This document shows, piece by piece, positions 7,944 through 14,470 of a stretch of 27,723 bases of DNA. Numbering within the stretch: position 1 is the first letter of the stretch; every line of letters begins with the position of its first letter. The notes below the pieces were generated by a model. The model ran no database searches, was not told the origin of the DNA, and saw only the letters and a program-made list of their open reading frames with translations. Source of the DNA: JARIHD01 sp036392795 (GTDB lineage Bacteria; Patescibacteriota; Saccharimonadia; Saccharimonadales; UBA4665). Position numbers and translations under genes: made by a program. The DNA lies in contig DASVXH010000061.1 of NCBI GenBank assembly GCA_036392795.1, positions 1 to 27,723 of the forward strand. Direction: 5' to 3'.

Positions 7944-8528
7944 TTAGAGTAGGGCGCAGGTATCGATGACTTGCTGTGCTTCATCGAATGTAACGTCAAA
8001 TTCCCCTGCGGCTTTTCCGGCTGCATGTCTCACTACTTCTTGGGCTAGGAGGCTTTCCATCTCTACTAGCTGCTCTATCAGGGCAAGATATCCGCCAGAC
8101 TGTATTGGCCGAACCATGTGCGGCCCATGTTCGGTCTGAGTTACGTGCCGTTCCAGGCTCAGGTTCCCTGTGCCATCATTTACTATGTGGTAGTTGGCGT
8201 GAGTGGCATATAACAGATTCGCATCAACCTGCTCATTTTGATTGAACATCACATTGGCGATTACGCCCCGGGTTCGGGGCTGTCCCGTCTTATGGTCGAG
8301 CTCATGGGTTACATACAGACTATGGCGTACGGATTGACTATGAGGGTTTGGAGTGGGGAAGTGCCGGTTTATTTCATCCGGTAGCTCTGGGAGGTCAATT
8401 TCACCAAAGGCATCACAATGGCCGTAGTGTTTACCGCGTCCTATTGTGGTTAGGAGTGCCCAGTTAAAAAGGGCCATAACTTGATCTGATGTTGCGAGGT
8501 CTACCTCTGGTCGAATTATTTCACGCAT
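7944..8528 (-). CDS. hypothetical protein, 194 aa
   Basis: No family is recognised. It is a soluble, acidic, histidine-containing protein (GRGKHYGHCDAFGEIDLPELP; YATHANYHIVND; HVTQTEHGPHMV), with a helical C-terminal third (LALIEQLVEMESLLAQEVVRH). Its ATG sits six bases after the extended -10 TGC-TATCTT, predicting a leaderless mRNA. The AAA+ gene follows 61 bp downstream on the same strand. Function unknown; the scattered histidines might bind metal, but no known motif supports that. Confidence 0.68.
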   Translation of the reverse strand: MREIIRPEVDLATSDQVMALFNWALLTTIGRGKHYGHCDAFGEIDLPELPDEINRHFPTPNPHSQSVRHSLYVTHELDHKTGQPRTRGVIANVMFNQNEQVDANLLYATHANYHIVNDGTGNLSLERHVTQTEHGPHMVRPIQSGGYLALIEQLVEMESLLAQEVVRHAAGKAAGEFDVTFDEAQQVIDTCALL

Positions 8529-8534
8529 CCATAC

Positions 8535-8543
8535 AAGATAGCA
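8535..8543 (-). promoter_or_regulatory. extended -10 promoter, leaderless 194-aa gene
   Basis: Minus-strand TGC-TATCTT, six-base gap (GTATGG), then the ATG at 8528. Confidence 0.55.
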
Positions 8544-8578
8544 GAAAGTTGTGGATAAAAAAATTAAGTCTTTATATT

Positions 8579-9274
8579 TTATTCAAATTCAAATGACTGT
8601 TCGCGAACCCTCACCATATCGGGGATAATAATGTGAGCCGCTTTGTTAGTAAATCCCACGCTGTAATTTCGGATAACCGGCGTTTCCAGAACAAAGGTTT
8701 TAGTTCCGGGTAAGATACCCCGCAAGCGGTGGGTTTCATCCGGATGAATGTACATAACATCGCCGGGTCGGTAGATTGCCGTCTGGAGCATCAGCGAATT
8801 TTGCAGGTCAGACCATTCTTCGAGTGAAAAGTCGCCAGCCCACGGTTGATGATTTTTGGGGTCCTTCAGGCGGTATTCGTCGGCTGTATAGCCGCCTCTT
8901 AGTATAAGTGAAGCCAGCCCATGGCGGTGATTATGAAATCTCTCGACATACACGGGTTTATGATCGGCGGACTGTTCTGTTTCTGAATAGGCGTGCAGCC
9001 AGACCTTGTAGGGTGCCGTCCCGCCGTGCGCAATCGATATTTTGTTCATAATTGGCTTTTGGGCATCAGCAAGGTTCAGAGAATGTGCTGCTAAAGAATT
9101 CAGTCCTGCTTGTCTTTTTTTGAGCGCTGGCAAAATGTCGTCGGAATGGCAGTTTTTGAGGATAGCCGCCAGGCACAAAACCTGCTCATAAACCGGCATC
9201 GCTTCTAGTTCTATTGCCTCAAGCTGGGGAAGTGTAATGTCAGAACCGGCTAAAAGAATTTCGGCACTATTCAC
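8579..9274 (-). CDS. cupin-domain protein (cysteine-dioxygenase-like fold)
   Basis: The 231-residue protein has a helical N-terminal third and a C-terminal cupin barrel. The first metal-binding cupin motif appears as ERFHNHRHGLASLILRGGY (His114, His116 and His118), and the second as GDVMYIHPDETHRL (His177, His182). This spacing resembles cysteine-dioxygenase-type and related non-haem iron cupins, so a metal-dependent oxygenase or a small-molecule-binding protein is plausible. The substrate cannot be read from the sequence. Translation begins at GTG, six bases after the extended -10 TGA-TATGAT, so the mRNA is probably leaderless. Fold is moderately sure; reaction unknown. Confidence 0.72.
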   Translation of the reverse strand: MNSAEILLAGSDITLPQLEAIELEAMPVYEQVLCLAAILKNCHSDDILPALKKRQAGLNSLAAHSLNLADAQKPIMNKISIAHGGTAPYKVWLHAYSETEQSADHKPVYVERFHNHRHGLASLILRGGYTADEYRLKDPKNHQPWAGDFSLEEWSDLQNSLMLQTAIYRPGDVMYIHPDETHRLRGILPGTKTFVLETPVIRNYSVGFTNKAAHIIIPDMVRVREQSFEFE

Positions 9275-9280
9275 TACCTT

Positions 9281-9289
9281 ATCATATCA
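9281..9289 (-). promoter_or_regulatory. extended -10 promoter, leaderless cupin gene
   Basis: Minus-strand TGA-TATGAT, six-base gap (AAGGTA), then GTG at 9274. Confidence 0.55.
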
Positions 9290-9307
9290 AACATATCTTC
9301 GTTACGG

Positions 9308-9379
9308 GCGATTTGTAGGCCTTGGCGCTGGCCACTACACCACACACGAGGGCCGAAAGGCCGGCGTTTATCAAATCGC
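9308..9379. other. nested inverted repeat / possible structured RNA
   Basis: GCGATTTG (9308-9315) is perfectly complementary to CAAATCGC (9372-9379). Inside, CGCTGGCC (9326-9333) pairs with GGCCGGCG (9359-9366) with one G-U. A further GGCC-GAAA-GGCC tetraloop hairpin lies at about 9351-9362 and competes with part of it. No U-tract follows on either strand, so a simple terminator is unlikely. It fills the gap between the cupin promoter and the 3' end of the 168-aa gene. Confidence 0.4.
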
Positions 9380-9453
9380 GGCGCAGAAAAAAGCTATATT
9401 CAAGCATAGCAGATGCAGTATGACATATTACGCAAATATTAAGAGTTGCAGGA

Positions 9454-9960
9454 TTACCATGGACAAATCGTAGTTAAGGTTTCTGGCTGAACTTCCTGCC
9501 TCCCCCACGCAAGTGAATGATTGGACCAGAATTCTTTACTCTCAGCTGTTTCTCGTTCGGTTCCTGGAAAAGAAGGCGAATCGCTAGGACCAACCCAAGC
9601 ACTAACAAGTTCATAGGTATCGTCGTCACGCTTTTCCACGGCGACAGTTACCAGGGATGATGGCTGTGGAGGTCTTGTTTTATTAAAAACCGTGTACTCA
9701 TTTCGGTTAAGTCGTTTTGCGTATACGATTTCATCACCAGGCTGATTAGCGATCAGATCGCATGTACCAACAATTCGGCCTAAGTCTTTATGTAATTGAT
9801 GATAGTCCTGACTCAGAATGGTTTGCGAAAGTACTTCAGCTGCCAGTTCCTTTAGCTTGGGCGTGTCGGCTATATGCGTCGCGGCATGAGAGTTGATTGT
9901 ATCAACCCAGACGACTTTGTCGTTTTGAGATTTTGCAATATATTCACGCTTCGAATCCAT
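9454..9960 (-). CDS. hypothetical protein, 168 aa (possible BECR-fold nuclease-like)
   Basis: The protein has a helical N-terminal half and a beta-rich C-terminal half reading YAKRLNRNEYTVFNKTRP, LVTVAVEKRDDDTYELVSAWVG and SKEFWSNHSLAW. A chain of YxKR, a paired beta-hairpin and a closing FWxxHxL segment reminds me of BECR-type (barnase/EndoU/colicin/RelE) phage or toxin nucleases, but this is a weak fold-level impression and no active site was confirmed. I chose the ATG at 9960, not the TTG one codon earlier, because it lies six bases after the extended -10 TGT-TATAGT. The promoter sits directly against the tRNA-Lys terminator. Confidence 0.65.
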   Translation of the reverse strand: MDSKREYIAKSQNDKVVWVDTINSHAATHIADTPKLKELAAEVLSQTILSQDYHQLHKDLGRIVGTCDLIANQPGDEIVYAKRLNRNEYTVFNKTRPPQPSSLVTVAVEKRDDDTYELVSAWVGPSDSPSFPGTERETAESKEFWSNHSLAWGRQEVQPETLTTICPW

Positions 9961-9966
9961 CAATTA

Positions 9967-9975
9967 ACTATAACA
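9967..9975 (-). promoter_or_regulatory. extended -10 promoter, leaderless 168-aa gene
   Basis: Minus-strand TGT-TATAGT, six-base gap (TAATTG), then the ATG at 9960. It begins within the T-tract of the tRNA-Lys terminator, showing how compact the region is. Confidence 0.55.
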
Positions 9976-10003
9976 AAAGCGACCTCGTTATAACGAAGTC
10001 GCT
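9974..10003 (-). terminator. rho-independent terminator of tRNA-Lys
   Basis: On the minus strand AGCGAC-T-TCG pairs with CGA-G-GTCGCT through a 10-bp stem (extendable through TTA/TAA) that includes one U-G wobble. TTTTG follows. On the plus strand that position is a C-A mismatch, so the element is directional and fits termination of the tRNA transcript. Confidence 0.7.
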
Positions 10004-10032
10004 AGATTAAAAAGTATGTTTTATAGCGGAAC

Positions 10033-10109
10033 TGGAGGGCCAACTGGGACTCGAACCCAGGACACTCTGCTTAAGAGGCAGATGCTCTAACCAACTGAGC
10101 TATTGGCCC
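10033..10109 (-). tRNA. tRNA-Lys (anticodon CUU), CCA encoded
   Basis: The minus strand folds as a full cloverleaf. The acceptor is GGGCCAA/TTGGCCC, D arm GCTC/GAGC, anticodon stem TCTGC/GCAGA with loop CTCTTAA (anticodon CTT), and T arm CTGGG/CCCAG with loop TTCGAGT. The 3' CCA is encoded at 10033-10035. The discriminator base is U, whereas most bacterial tRNA-Lys carry A at position 73. Confidence 0.95.
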
Positions 10110-10126
10110 GTGTCTAACAGGGTAAA

Positions 10127-10155
10127 ATTATAGCAAAAAAGTGTCACTTTGTAAA
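10127..10155 (-). promoter_or_regulatory. consensus promoter of tRNA-Lys
   Basis: Minus-strand TTTACA (10150-10155), a 17-bp spacer and TATAAT (10127-10132), preceded by TGC, form a near-perfect extended promoter about 18 bp before the mature tRNA 5' end. Confidence 0.8.
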
Positions 10156-10164
10156 CTGTAAAGA

Positions 10165-10725
10165 TTAGGACAAGTCGAAAAGACGCCTATTGATGGCGGA
10201 TACGAAATCTGGCCCGGCAACGATATCAAGGTCAGCTCGGTCAGCTTGAATGTCTATAGTCCACTGACACCCTATGTTCCACATGTTTAACTCTTCCGAG
10301 GCCGCCATTGTCAGGACAGGATCGTAAGGCGACGGATTTTGTTCCAATTTAAAGTATAGTTGCTTCTCGCTTTCAAAGAAAATGCTGGTGCAGTAATAGG
10401 CATAGGGATCGTCGCGCTCTGCGGGGCTAAGACTGATTTGAATTACGCCTAATAAAGGGCTAACAATCTGTGGATGTGCAAGGGCGGCCTCTAGGCCCTG
10501 ATATGTCACTGTTTCCAAAAAGACGGTCTTCATAATGCCGCCCGGCAGCGTACTGGCCACTTTGTAAAGTTGACTTACCTCTGTAGACCCATCAAGTAGG
10601 TCAGCCTCGACGAGCCGCTTGAATCCTGGATGCCTCGCGGCCTGGATGCTGTCTTTGTCGTTAGTCAGTCGCTGCAGATGTTCAAAAGTGTCACGGACAG
10701 GATGCTCGAAATGATCGGACACCAT
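10165..10725 (-). CDS. hypothetical protein, 186 aa
   Basis: I do not recognise this protein. It is soluble, with a helical N-terminal part (DTFEHLQRLTNDKDSIQAARHPGF) and a beta-rich C-terminal part containing YYCTSIFFESEKQLYFKLEQ and CQWTIDIQADRADLDIVAG. I placed the start at the ATG at 10723-10725. An AAGGGAG ribosome binding site lies a few bases upstream, and an extended -10 (TGA-TATCCT) about 22 nt upstream falls inside the longer reading frame, so the alternative GTG at 10767 would not be transcribed. It is divergent from folD. Function unknown. Confidence 0.65.
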   Translation of the reverse strand: MVSDHFEHPVRDTFEHLQRLTNDKDSIQAARHPGFKRLVEADLLDGSTEVSQLYKVASTLPGGIMKTVFLETVTYQGLEAALAHPQIVSPLLGVIQISLSPAERDDPYAYYCTSIFFESEKQLYFKLEQNPSPYDPVLTMAASEELNMWNIGCQWTIDIQADRADLDIVAGPDFVSAINRRLFDLS

Positions 10726-10746
10726 CTTCTCCCTTTTTATTACCCT

Positions 10747-10755
10747 TAGGATATC
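10747..10755 (-). promoter_or_regulatory. extended -10 promoter of the 186-aa gene
   Basis: Minus-strand TGA-TATCCT lies about 22 nt before the ATG at 10725, with AAGGGAG between. It decides the start, because the upstream GTG lies before this promoter. Confidence 0.45.
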
Positions 10756-10771
10756 AGATTTAACCACAATT

Positions 10772-10780
10772 TGTTACAAT
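10772..10780 (+). promoter_or_regulatory. extended -10 promoter of folD (leaderless)
   Basis: TGT-TACAAT is followed by seven bases (TGCCAGC) and the folD ATG at 10788. There is no ribosome binding site in that gap. No -35 match was seen. Confidence 0.6.
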
Positions 10781-10787
10781 TGCCAGC

Positions 10788-11597
10788 ATGAAGTTATTAA
10801 ACGGCCTGGAACTAGCCGAGTTTATTAAGGAGCGCCAAGCGCACCAAGTGCGCGGACTGCGCCAGGCTCTCGGTGTGGTGCCAAAGCTGGCTATCGTGGT
10901 AACTATCGACCATCCCACCATTAACGTCTATATGCGAATGAAAAAAAGGTACGGCGCCGATATCCTGATTGAAACCGAAATCCACCAGGTGTCGCAGGCC
11001 GAAGCGCCGGCTACTATCCAGTCCCTGAATAATGACCCCTCCGTGCACGGTATAATTGTGCAATTACCCTTGGAAGATCCGACCGAAACCGATGCTATTG
11101 TCAACCTGGTGGCCCCCAAAAAAGATGTCGATGCCCTGGGCAAACATGCTACCTTTGAACCGGCAACGCCTATGGCAATCTTGTGGCTGTTGGCGGGGTA
11201 TAACATTGATCTTAGAGGCAAAAAAGTGCTGCTTGTGGGCCGTGGCAAATTGGTCGGTGCGCCTCTGGAGCGCATGCTGCTGGCTTCTGACGTAGATGTT
11301 TCTGTCGCCGACCGTCAAACTGCCGATCTAAAAGCAGCCACCCTGCAGGCCGATATCATTATCACCGCAACTGGTAGCCCAGCAATCCTATATCCGGATA
11401 TGCTAAAACCTGGCGTAGTAGTAGTTGACGCCGGTGTGGCCGGCGAAGAAGGCAAGACTATTGGCGACGTCGCGCCCTCTGTCTACGACCGCGATGACTT
11501 GACAATTACTCCCCCAAAGGGTGGGGTGGGTCCCCTGACCGTTTGCGCGCTATTCGAAAATGTTATTCGCGCCGCACGTCAATCGGCCGAAGATTAA
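10788..11597 (+). CDS. folD: bifunctional methylenetetrahydrofolate dehydrogenase/cyclohydrolase FolD
   Basis: FolD interconverts 5,10-methylene-THF and 10-formyl-THF using NADP in the cytoplasm, supplying one-carbon units. Family motifs are present: YMRMKKRYG with the catalytic Tyr and Lys in YxxxK spacing, VHGIIVQLPL with the conserved Gln, KKDVDAL with the conserved Asp, PATPMAILWLL, the Rossmann region LLVGRGKLVGAPLERMLL, VVVVDAGV and PPKGGVGPLTVCALFENV. At 269 residues it is somewhat short. Small departures from the usual motifs (KDVDG to KDVDA, PCTP to PATP, GRSxxVG to GRGKLVG, PVPGGVG to PPKGGVG) suggest a divergent branch but keep the catalytic residues. It appears leaderless. It converges with murD, with only 2 bp between the stops. 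Confidence 0.93.
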   Translation: MKLLNGLELAEFIKERQAHQVRGLRQALGVVPKLAIVVTIDHPTINVYMRMKKRYGADILIETEIHQVSQAEAPATIQSLNNDPSVHGIIVQLPLEDPTETDAIVNLVAPKKDVDALGKHATFEPATPMAILWLLAGYNIDLRGKKVLLVGRGKLVGAPLERMLLASDVDVSVADRQTADLKAATLQADIIITATGSPAILYPDMLKPGVVVVDAGVAGEEGKTIGDVAPSVYDRDDLTITPPKGGVGPLTVCALFENVIRAARQSAED

Positions 11598-11599
11598 CC

Positions 11600-12892
11600 T
11601 TACAAGGTGCCCACGGCTAATTTAAACTGGTATCCCCGGTCTTTATAATCTGTAAAAAGTCCAAAGCTTGCACAGGCGGGCGATAGCAACACGATGTCGC
11701 CGGTTTTTGCCTGAGCTTGCGCGGCCGCTACGATGTCGGACATAGTTGCGCCGCCGCGGCTGAAGTCTTCGAACCCTGCATGTTGTAGCGCGGCTTCGAT
11801 GGCGGGAGCAGTTTCACCAATGGTTATAGCATGCCGTACATTGCTATCGTTGACTTTGCGGGCCAGCTCATCAAACGATGCGCCCTTGTCTGATCCGCCC
11901 AGGATTATTACTTTTGGTTGCTTGAAGGCCTCGATGGCAACAATAGCGGTCTCTGGTGTAGTGCCAAACGAATCATCATAATAGGTGACATTGTTTACCT
12001 CGCGTACAAATTCCAGTCGGTGTTCCAGACCGCTAAACAGTGTTAAGACAGAGCGAAGCGGCATGATATCGTTGGTTACCTGCCAGGCGATGGTTGCGGC
12101 AGCACAGGCATTTTGCCAGTTGTGTTGACCGATCATTTTTAACTCGTCTACGCGACAAATCTGTTGGTTGTCGATAACGATATGATCATCTGCTACGTAA
12201 GCGCCAGGTTGCGCATAATAGGTAATCTTTTTGCCCGGGCTGGCGCTGGCGATGCGGTGCGAAGTTTCATCATCGGCAAAATAAATGGCGATGTCCTGGG
12301 GTGCTTGGTGGGCAAACAGCTGCGATTTGGCTGTCACGTAGTCGTTCATATCGCTATGCCAGTTCAGGTGTTCAGGAACGATCATCAGGCAGGCAGCGAT
12401 ATGCGGCGAGTGCTTTAGGTCGTACAGCTGAAAACTGGAAAGTTCCAAAACGACCCAATCATCAGGAGTGATTTCGGGTAAAAACTCCAGCGGTGATAAA
12501 CCAATATTGCCGCCCAAAAATACCGTATGACCAGCGGCTTCCAACATTTTTGCCGTCAATGTAGAGGTGGTGCCTTTACCCTTGGTGCCGGTAACTCCAA
12601 TGATATTTTTGGTAGGGCAGACGCGCAGAAATTCATTAATCGCAGTAGTAATCTTCGCTTCAACGCCGGGGTTGGCCTTTATAATCATGTGTGGGTTAAG
12701 ACCGGCCGTGCGTACGATCAGATCAAATCGATCCAAACCGTTCAAATAATCTGGCCCCAGTTGTGACGGCACGCCCTGAGGTATTTTTTTGTCAGGATCT
12801 TGGTCACAAATGGTTATCGTCGCCCCTTGCTTTTTCCAATAATGGTAGCTAACTTGACCCTCTATCTCGTATCCGACAATAGCAACATTCAT
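11600..12892 (-). CDS. murD: UDP-N-acetylmuramoylalanine--D-glutamate ligase MurD
   Basis: MurD adds D-glutamate to UDP-MurNAc-L-Ala in cytoplasmic peptidoglycan precursor synthesis, using ATP. The 430-residue protein has the expected three-domain order: an N-terminal Rossmann-like domain (MNVAIVGYEIEGQ), the ATP loop GVTGTKGKGTTS (about 99-110), the central EHLNWHSDMNDYVTAKSQ motif, and the C-terminal domain with GLEHRLEFV, YYDDSFGTTPE and ILGGSDKGA. The end DIVLLSPACASFGLFTDYKDRG matches the conserved MurD tail SPACASFDxF, with F to G/L variation. TACAAT lies six bases before the ATG, and AGGGG in the gap could act either as spacer or ribosome binding site. No other mur genes are nearby. 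Confidence 0.95.
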   Translation of the reverse strand: MNVAIVGYEIEGQVSYHYWKKQGATITICDQDPDKKIPQGVPSQLGPDYLNGLDRFDLIVRTAGLNPHMIIKANPGVEAKITTAINEFLRVCPTKNIIGVTGTKGKGTTSTLTAKMLEAAGHTVFLGGNIGLSPLEFLPEITPDDWVVLELSSFQLYDLKHSPHIAACLMIVPEHLNWHSDMNDYVTAKSQLFAHQAPQDIAIYFADDETSHRIASASPGKKITYYAQPGAYVADDHIVIDNQQICRVDELKMIGQHNWQNACAAATIAWQVTNDIMPLRSVLTLFSGLEHRLEFVREVNNVTYYDDSFGTTPETAIVAIEAFKQPKVIILGGSDKGASFDELARKVNDSNVRHAITIGETAPAIEAALQHAGFEDFSRGGATMSDIVAAAQAQAKTGDIVLLSPACASFGLFTDYKDRGYQFKLAVGTL

Positions 12893-12898
12893 ACCCCT

Positions 12899-12904
12899 AT
12901 TGTA
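12899..12904 (-). promoter_or_regulatory. -10 element of murD, probably leaderless
   Basis: Minus-strand TACAAT (preceded by CAG, so without the TG extension), a six-base gap AGGGGT, then the ATG. Confidence 0.45.
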
Positions 12905-12913
12905 CTGGTAACG

Positions 12914-13120
12914 TCAAGCAGATCCAAAGAGCCCACCTGAGTTACTAATTCCTGCTGCCAGACGTGTGGTTTCGGCGTCGGTGCCTATGCGCTTTTTGCC
13001 AATAGTGTCGCTGCGGTATACAGAATCCCAGATTGGTCCGCTCAGCTTAAAGGTGTCTGGAGTCTCCAAGATTGAGGGGTCTATTTCTGTGGGAGGCTTG
13101 CCGGAGTTGTTTGAGGACAA
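12914..13120 (-). CDS. small hypothetical protein or gene remnant, 68 aa
   Basis: A hydrophilic reading frame starts at a TTG and reads SSNNSGKPPTEIDPSILETP, then a segment with SGPIWDSVYRSDT, ending GISNSGGLFGSA. The composition looks protein-like, and the open frame continues upstream of the TTG by 16 codons to a TGA. There is no ATG/GTG and no ribosome binding site. It could be a tiny protein, or the tail of a decayed gene, next to the hairpin cluster at 13166-13237. An overlapping plus-strand frame looks less natural. Confidence 0.3.
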   Translation of the reverse strand: MSSNNSGKPPTEIDPSILETPDTFKLSGPIWDSVYRSDTIGKKRIGTDAETTRLAAGISNSGGLFGSA

Positions 13121-13165
13121 GGGCGCATCAATACAATCCGCGGGGAATCTCTGCTCAAAATATGG

Positions 13166-13237
13166 GGGTCAAAGCACGACCAATGTGTACTTTGACCCAA
13201 GCTGTAGACAGCCAGCTTTTCGGCCAAAGGCCGTAAT
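13166..13237. repeat. cluster of three inverted repeats
   Basis: Three adjacent hairpins are visible. First, GGGTCAAAG-CAC (13166-13177) pairs with GTG-TA-CTTTGACCC (13185-13198), 12 bp in total. Second, AAGCTG pairs with CAGCTT at about 13199-13218, followed by TT on the plus strand, with an alternative GCTGT/ACAGC fold inside. Third, CGGCC-AAA-GGCCG lies at about 13221-13233. They occupy the space upstream of the 189-aa gene. They may be an RNA element or a decayed repeat or mobile remnant. Confidence 0.45.
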
Positions 13238-13306
13238 AGAACTATAATCACTCATTGTGCGGCCTGTATAATTTTTACGCATATATGTGTAAAATGACGG
13301 TCATCT

Positions 13307-13876
13307 ATGATTGTACATTTTGTCGCGTCAAAAAGTCATGCCAAGCATGAGCTGCGTTATTATAAGGCGGTATTGGGACTCATAGAAAAGGCCGGTCATG
13401 TAATTGCATATGACTGGGTGAGTAGCGCAAATAACCTTATAAAACGGGACAAGATTGAGACTGGTGTTTGGCGGGAGATTGATGCCATAAATGAAGACGC
13501 CCTTAAGCGTGCAGACGTAGTCATCATAGAGGCAACGGCGAAGAGTTTCTTTTCGGGAGTGCAAGCATCACGAGCGGTAGAGTTAAAAAAGCCCGTCCTT
13601 GTATTAACTCGCGACACTTCACCTCTTGGTGTATCGGGACTAACTGCTCCAACCGGTTTCATTAAAAGCAAGATCTATACCTTGAGGACTTTACCGGCTA
13701 TTGTAGAAGAATTTCTTGCCGAAAATATTATAGCGACCAACGACCTGCGCTTTAACTTTTACCTTGATAGAGAAGTGTATGCCTACTTACGCTGGGTTTC
13801 TGCAAAGACAGGCAGATCTAAAGCAGAGATTATTCGATCACTTATTTATAAAGAAATGCAAAAAGATGTAGAATAG
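13307..13876 (+). CDS. nucleoside 2-deoxyribosyltransferase-like protein fused to a ribbon-helix-helix domain
   Basis: Residues 1-145 resemble the nucleoside 2-deoxyribosyltransferase/DNPH1 family: MIVHFVASKS start, VVIIEATAKSFFSGVQASRA and ELKKPVLVLTRDTSP correspond to the family's nucleotide-binding and Ser/Glu segment followed by the conserved KPVLVL strand. Residues 147-185, RFNFYLDREVYAYLRWVSAK-type followed by TGRSKAEIIRSLIYKEM, form a ribbon-helix-helix DNA-binding domain (strand, helix, TGxSxAEIIR turn, helix). The fusion suggests either an enzyme that also binds DNA or a regulator sensing a nucleotide. CYTH and Nudix genes follow on the same strand. The enzymatic assignment is moderate; the RHH assignment is stronger. 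Confidence 0.75.
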   Translation: MIVHFVASKSHAKHELRYYKAVLGLIEKAGHVIAYDWVSSANNLIKRDKIETGVWREIDAINEDALKRADVVIIEATAKSFFSGVQASRAVELKKPVLVLTRDTSPLGVSGLTAPTGFIKSKIYTLRTLPAIVEEFLAENIIATNDLRFNFYLDREVYAYLRWVSAKTGRSKAEIIRSLIYKEMQKDVE

Positions 13877-13915
13877 GCCCATACAAAATAAGTCTTATGA
13901 AAGTACTAAAGCCTT

Positions 13916-14458
13916 ATGATTGAAGTCGAACGTAAATTCCGGATAACGCCGGAACAAAAATCAAAGATCAGAACTGACATGGAAAACCAAAATGGCAGTT
14001 TGCAGCCACTGCATCAAATTGACGAAGTCTTTTTGCAGGGATTGGATTCCTTTGAGGGGTTCAAGCAGGGAATGCCGGTCATCAGATTGCGAACCGAAAA
14101 TGGCGTAACCGAAATGGCGTATAAGCGTCGATTGAATGAGGGGGGCGACATGAAAGAGCACGAACTGTTGATTGGTTCTGCGTCGGTCATGCGTTCTATC
14201 CTCGCTGAAATGGATTTTCGTCCAGTCACGGTTGTCGATAAGATTCGTTTGCAGGCAAAGGCTGGTGAAATGGCCTTAATGCTGGACGAGGTAAAGCATC
14301 TTGGAGACTTTTTGGAGATTGAGATTATGGCAACCGACGAAAGCGAACTGGACGATGCCTACCAACGCATTATGCAGCAGGCTGCCACATACGGACTTGG
14401 CGAAATAGATATAGAAAGTCAAAAATACGATAAATTATTGGCCGAAGCGGGTCATTAA
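13916..14458 (+). CDS. CYTH-domain phosphohydrolase (adenylate cyclase class IV/ThTPase-like)
   Basis: The CYTH fold is a tunnel that binds triphosphates and metal ions. Here the diagnostic ExExK motif is at the N-terminus (E3, E5, K7 in MIEVERKF). Arginine/lysine strands follow: IRLRTENG, MAYKRRLNEG, and VVDKIRLQAK, then LMLDEVKHLGDFLEIEIMA, the usual acidic strand pair. The 180-residue length is normal. Related enzymes hydrolyse thiamine triphosphate or tripolyphosphate, or make cAMP; the present sequence does not choose among them. The start is 39 bp after the preceding stop and 12 bp separate it from the Nudix gene, so an operon of nucleotide-processing enzymes is likely. Confidence 0.85.
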   Translation: MIEVERKFRITPEQKSKIRTDMENQNGSLQPLHQIDEVFLQGLDSFEGFKQGMPVIRLRTENGVTEMAYKRRLNEGGDMKEHELLIGSASVMRSILAEMDFRPVTVVDKIRLQAKAGEMALMLDEVKHLGDFLEIEIMATDESELDDAYQRIMQQAATYGLGEIDIESQKYDKLLAEAGH

Positions 14459-14470
14459 GTAGGGAAAATT

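Noticed and set aside
10726..10767. GTG start for the 186-aa gene
   Set aside because: It lies upstream of the extended -10 that should drive the gene; the ATG at 10725 has a ribosome binding site.
12966..13247. Plus-strand 93-aa frame over the hairpin cluster
   Set aside because: It reads straight through three stable hairpins and has no ribosome binding site.
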